Assembly: GCA_022566435.1 (NCBI GenBank)
Contig: JADFIX010000176.1
Location: 1-7,212, forward strand
DNA from: Planctomycetota bacterium
Lineage (GTDB): Bacteria > Planctomycetota > Phycisphaerae > UBA1845
Length of the DNA stretch: 7,212 nt
Direction: 5' to 3'
In this document: positions 5,650 through 7,212 of the stretch, one piece after another
Position numbering within the stretch: the first letter of the stretch is position 1
Layout of the letters: each line of letters begins with the position of its first letter
Translations under genes and position numbers: made by a program
Notes under the pieces: model-generated
The model's database searches: none
Told to the model about the DNA's origin: nothing
Seen by the model: only the letters and a program-made list of their open reading frames with translations

Positions 5650-5677
5650 ATTGTACCATAATAGTGGAATTCGTCAA
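5650..5677 (-). promoter_or_regulatory. Strong sigma70-type promoter for folC, implying a leaderless mRNA
   Basis: On the minus strand TTGACG (5677-5672) and TACAAT (5655-5650) are separated by 16 bp, each matching the consensus at five of six positions. Only seven bases (CCTCCCG) separate the -10 box from the folC ATG, so transcription should begin at or one base before the start codon. The bases in front of the ATG are pyrimidine-rich and offer no Shine-Dalgarno, which agrees with leaderless translation. Confidence 0.6.
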
Positions 5678-5816
5678 CGCGGAATATTCCCTACATCCGC
5701 TACAAACGGACCGGATCGCGAGAGGCGAACTTACTGTAACTCATTACGCACAAATATGTTACACACTTTTCGCCATCATTGGGCGTTTCCGCGACAAACC
5801 TCAATCGGCAACGGAA

Positions 5817-5843
5817 GCCCCGATAGTTATACGATCGTGGGGC
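5817..5843. repeat. GCCCC/GGGGC hairpin in the divergent spacer
   Basis: GCCCC (5817-5821) with GAT following pairs with GATCGT and GGGGC (5839-5843), giving a five-pair clamp plus an inner GAT/ATC with a 2-nt bulge around an A+T-rich loop (AGTTATAC region). No T-tract follows, so it is not a terminator. It could be an operator or leader element of aroB, or chance. Confidence 0.25.
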
Positions 5844-5994
5844 ATCTTAGTTGCGTACCGTTTTGCGAAAAGAGCCGTTCGGACGAGGTGGAAAAGGCCG
5901 GTTATTGGGACCCTAGGGATCGTTGGATCGACTGGTGTTTCTGCAACTCACCTCGGGCGAGTACCAAAATAGAACCCGTGGGGCCAAGCCGGTG

Positions 5995-6000
5995 ATAGGA
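5995..6000 (+). promoter_or_regulatory. Ribosome-binding site of aroB
   Basis: ATAGGA with AGGA at 5997-6000 lies seven bases before the ATG at 6008. This is good Shine-Dalgarno spacing and supports that start codon. Confidence 0.6.
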
Positions 6001-6007
6001 TGCACGC

Positions 6008-7105
6008 ATGTTCGATCTAACAATCAACCTCCCAGGCAGCACAACGCAAATCACCGTAAGACCAGGCGCGTTGCAGGAATCGGGACAACTACTCCGGTCT
6101 GTATTACCGGACGTTGGCAACACACAGGTGATGTTGGTGACCGACCATACTGTCGGCGATCTTTACGCCAAAACGACGCTCGATGCGTTCCGTGATGCCG
6201 GAGTTCACCCTTTCGAATTCCGGATTCCACCGGGCGAGTCATCAAAGTCGCTCGACACCGCGCAGCAACTCTACAAATCACTCGCCGCAAACCAAATGGA
6301 TCGCGATGGCATCATCGTGGCACTGGGTGGTGGTGTTGTCAGTGATCTGGCCGGGTTTGTGGCCGCCACATGGATGCGCGGCATTCGCTTCGCCATTCTC
6401 CCGACGACCTTGGAAGCCGACATCGATGCGTCCATCGGCGGTAAGACGGCGGTCAACCTGTCCACCGGAAAAAACCTCGTCGGGGCCTTTCACCAACCGG
6501 TGCTCGTGGCCGTCGATCCAAACTGCCTTTCGACACTAGACGCCCGCGATGTCAAAGCCGGGATCGCGGAGGCGATCAAGCACGCTCTGATCAGCGACGA
6601 GGAGTTTTTCACCTGGCAGGAGGATCACGTCGACGAGATTCTCTGCCTCGATTCGGCGATCACCACGGAGTTTATCCTCCGCAATTTGCGGATCAAAGCC
6701 GCGATCGTCGAGCAGGATACGAAAGAGCAGACCGGACTTCGCATGTTACTCAATTTCGGTCACACGATCGGCCACGCAATCGAATCGTGCAGCCGCTATT
6801 CGCTACGCCACGGCGAATGCGTCGCGCTGGGGACACTGGCGGCGTGCCGTCTTTCGGAGTCCATAGGATTACTGAGCGGCGCAGACGTGACGCGCGTGGA
6901 GAAACTTCTCTCGCGTTTCGGTTTGCCGATTCAGATGCCGACGGCACTTAACACCGACCGGATTCTTGAAACCATGCAAAACGACAAGAAGGCCCGCGCG
7001 GGTCGGGTTCGTTTCGTGCTGCTCGACGCCATCGGCGCCCCCCTGATTCGGGACGACATCGACGAGTCGCTTGTGCGCGCGGCCTACGAGTCACTGCGAC
7101 CTTGA
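6008..7105 (+). CDS. aroB: 3-dehydroquinate synthase
   Basis: AroB converts DAHP to 3-dehydroquinate, the second step of the shikimate pathway to aromatic amino acids, using NAD and a divalent metal (usually Zn) in the cytosol. The 365-residue protein is full length. The NAD-binding segment LGGGVVSDLAGFVAAT is at 106-121. DASIGGKTAVN (140-150) and KNLVGAFHQP (155-164) line the active site. The metal ligands are visible as Glu188 (GIAEAIKHALI), His252 (NFGHTIGHAIE) and His268 (RHGE), with the usual 16-residue spacing between the two His. PTTLEADIDASIGG differs from the PTTLLAQVDSSVGG of most bacteria; from memory, the LEAD variant is typical of planctomycetes. The start ATG has AGGA seven bases upstream. 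It stands alone, divergent from folC and followed by hairpins, so it is probably monocistronic. Confidence 0.95.
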   Translation: MFDLTINLPGSTTQITVRPGALQESGQLLRSVLPDVGNTQVMLVTDHTVGDLYAKTTLDAFRDAGVHPFEFRIPPGESSKSLDTAQQLYKSLAANQMDRDGIIVALGGGVVSDLAGFVAATWMRGIRFAILPTTLEADIDASIGGKTAVNLSTGKNLVGAFHQPVLVAVDPNCLSTLDARDVKAGIAEAIKHALISDEEFFTWQEDHVDEILCLDSAITTEFILRNLRIKAAIVEQDTKEQTGLRMLLNFGHTIGHAIESCSRYSLRHGECVALGTLAACRLSESIGLLSGADVTRVEKLLSRFGLPIQMPTALNTDRILETMQNDKKARAGRVRFVLLDAIGAPLIRDDIDESLVRAAYESLRP

Positions 7106-7118
7106 CGGAGCCTCCGTC
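7104..7118 (+). repeat. Short perfect hairpin overlapping the aroB stop codon
   Basis: GACGGAG (7104-7110), one central C, and CTCCGTC (7112-7118) are perfect complements. The first two bases belong to the TGA stop. With a one-base centre the RNA stem would open to about five pairs. It may work with the larger hairpin 40 bp downstream in ending or stabilising the aroB transcript, or be incidental. Confidence 0.35.
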
Positions 7119-7156
7119 CAGAGCGATTCCCGTAAGAAACGCCGGTTGAAAACGCC

Positions 7157-7191
7157 GCGGCGGGCGAGGCGAAATCGCCATCGCCCGCCGC
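7157..7191 (+). terminator. Strong hairpin terminator after aroB
   Basis: The outer arms GCGGCGGGCGA (7157-7167) and TCGCCCGCCGC (7181-7191) pair perfectly. Inside them GGCGA (7168-7172) pairs with TCGCC (7175-7179), leaving an AA loop and one bulged A at 7180: 16 base pairs in all. On the plus strand only a weak T-rich stretch (AACTTGCGTTGTT) follows. On the minus strand the stem is followed by GGCGTTTTC, so it may act in both directions and separate aroB from a convergent neighbour outside the window. Confidence 0.7.
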
Positions 7192-7212
7192 AACTTGCGT
7201 TGTTAGTCACTT

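Larger units (their letters stand above)
5643..6007. other. Divergent spacer between folC and aroB
   Basis: The 365-bp spacer carries the folC promoter at its left end and the aroB ribosome-binding site at its right end. In between I see no recognisable gene or RNA. Open frames of 130 or so codons cross it on the plus strand, but they begin antisense to folC, have no family features and are best treated as chance. A GCCCC/GGGGC hairpin lies at 5817-5843. No good -35/-10 pair for aroB was found, so its promoter is unassigned. Confidence 0.5.

Noticed and set aside
5766..5872. CTTTTCGC (5766-5773) and GCGAAAAG (5865-5872) as an inverted repeat in the divergent spacer
   Set aside because: An eight-base match 91 bp apart is weak support, and neither copy is placed against a promoter.
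5574..5995. Plus-strand open frames of 132 and 137 codons across the folC-aroB spacer
   Set aside because: They start antisense to the folC N-terminus, have no ribosome site or family features, and overlap each other in different frames.
1..7212. tRNA, rRNA, CRISPR or riboswitch elements
   Set aside because: Spacers were read on both strands; no cloverleaf, regularly spaced direct repeats or recognisable riboswitch core was found.

Overview
The window reads as a bacterial chromosome fragment of two origins. The flanks (about 1-1960 and 4565-7212) look like a planctomycete, probably of the Phycisphaerae. The evidence is the AroB variant motif TTLEADIDASIGGKTAVN in place of the usual TTLLAQVDSSVGGKTGVN type, a FolC with a basic N-terminal tail, a histidine-kinase fragment with an HELNSLLDGSL-type H-box, and moderate G+C. 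The middle block (about 1960-4565) looks like a sphingomonad alphaproteobacterium (Novosphingobium/Erythrobacter-like). It is visibly richer in G+C, uses GC-ending codons, and has a CCCCTCCCGC/GCGGGAGGGG intergenic hairpin of the kind common in that group. These assignments come from recalled family features, not from a search.

Layout. Positions 1-75 (minus) hold the first 25 codons of a probable ribH (lumazine synthase) running off the left edge. Positions 203-1171 (plus) encode a UbiA-family membrane prenyltransferase, divergent from ribH. Positions 1172-1543 are non-coding, with a G-run cluster and a minus-strand terminator-like hairpin. An open frame at 1544-2659 (plus) begins as a histidine-kinase dimerisation region and continues without a stop as the C-terminal third of an acetolactate-synthase-like thiamine diphosphate enzyme. 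Two strong hairpins follow, then a complete aldehyde dehydrogenase (2742-4178). Next is the start of an unrecognised exported or membrane-anchored protein (from 4398). It runs into folC (4557-5642, minus), which has lost its C-terminal end. After a 365-bp divergent spacer comes a complete aroB (6008-7105, plus), followed by a strong hairpin terminator.

Interpretation. The alphaproteobacterial block is cut inside a gene at both ends, and both flanking genes have lost their C-terminal coding parts. No transposase, integrase, target-site duplication or att site is visible. This fits a chimeric contig or amplification/ligation chimera best, with a recent fragment replacement as the alternative. 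Within each origin the genes are housekeeping metabolism: riboflavin, prenyl transfer, folate and shikimate in the flanks, and a TPP enzyme with an aldehyde dehydrogenase in the block. I found no convincing new system. Smaller points of interest are a near-consensus promoter that would make folC leaderless, the missing second Asp motif in the UbiA protein, a possible G-quadruplex after it, and hairpins overlapping regulatory positions.
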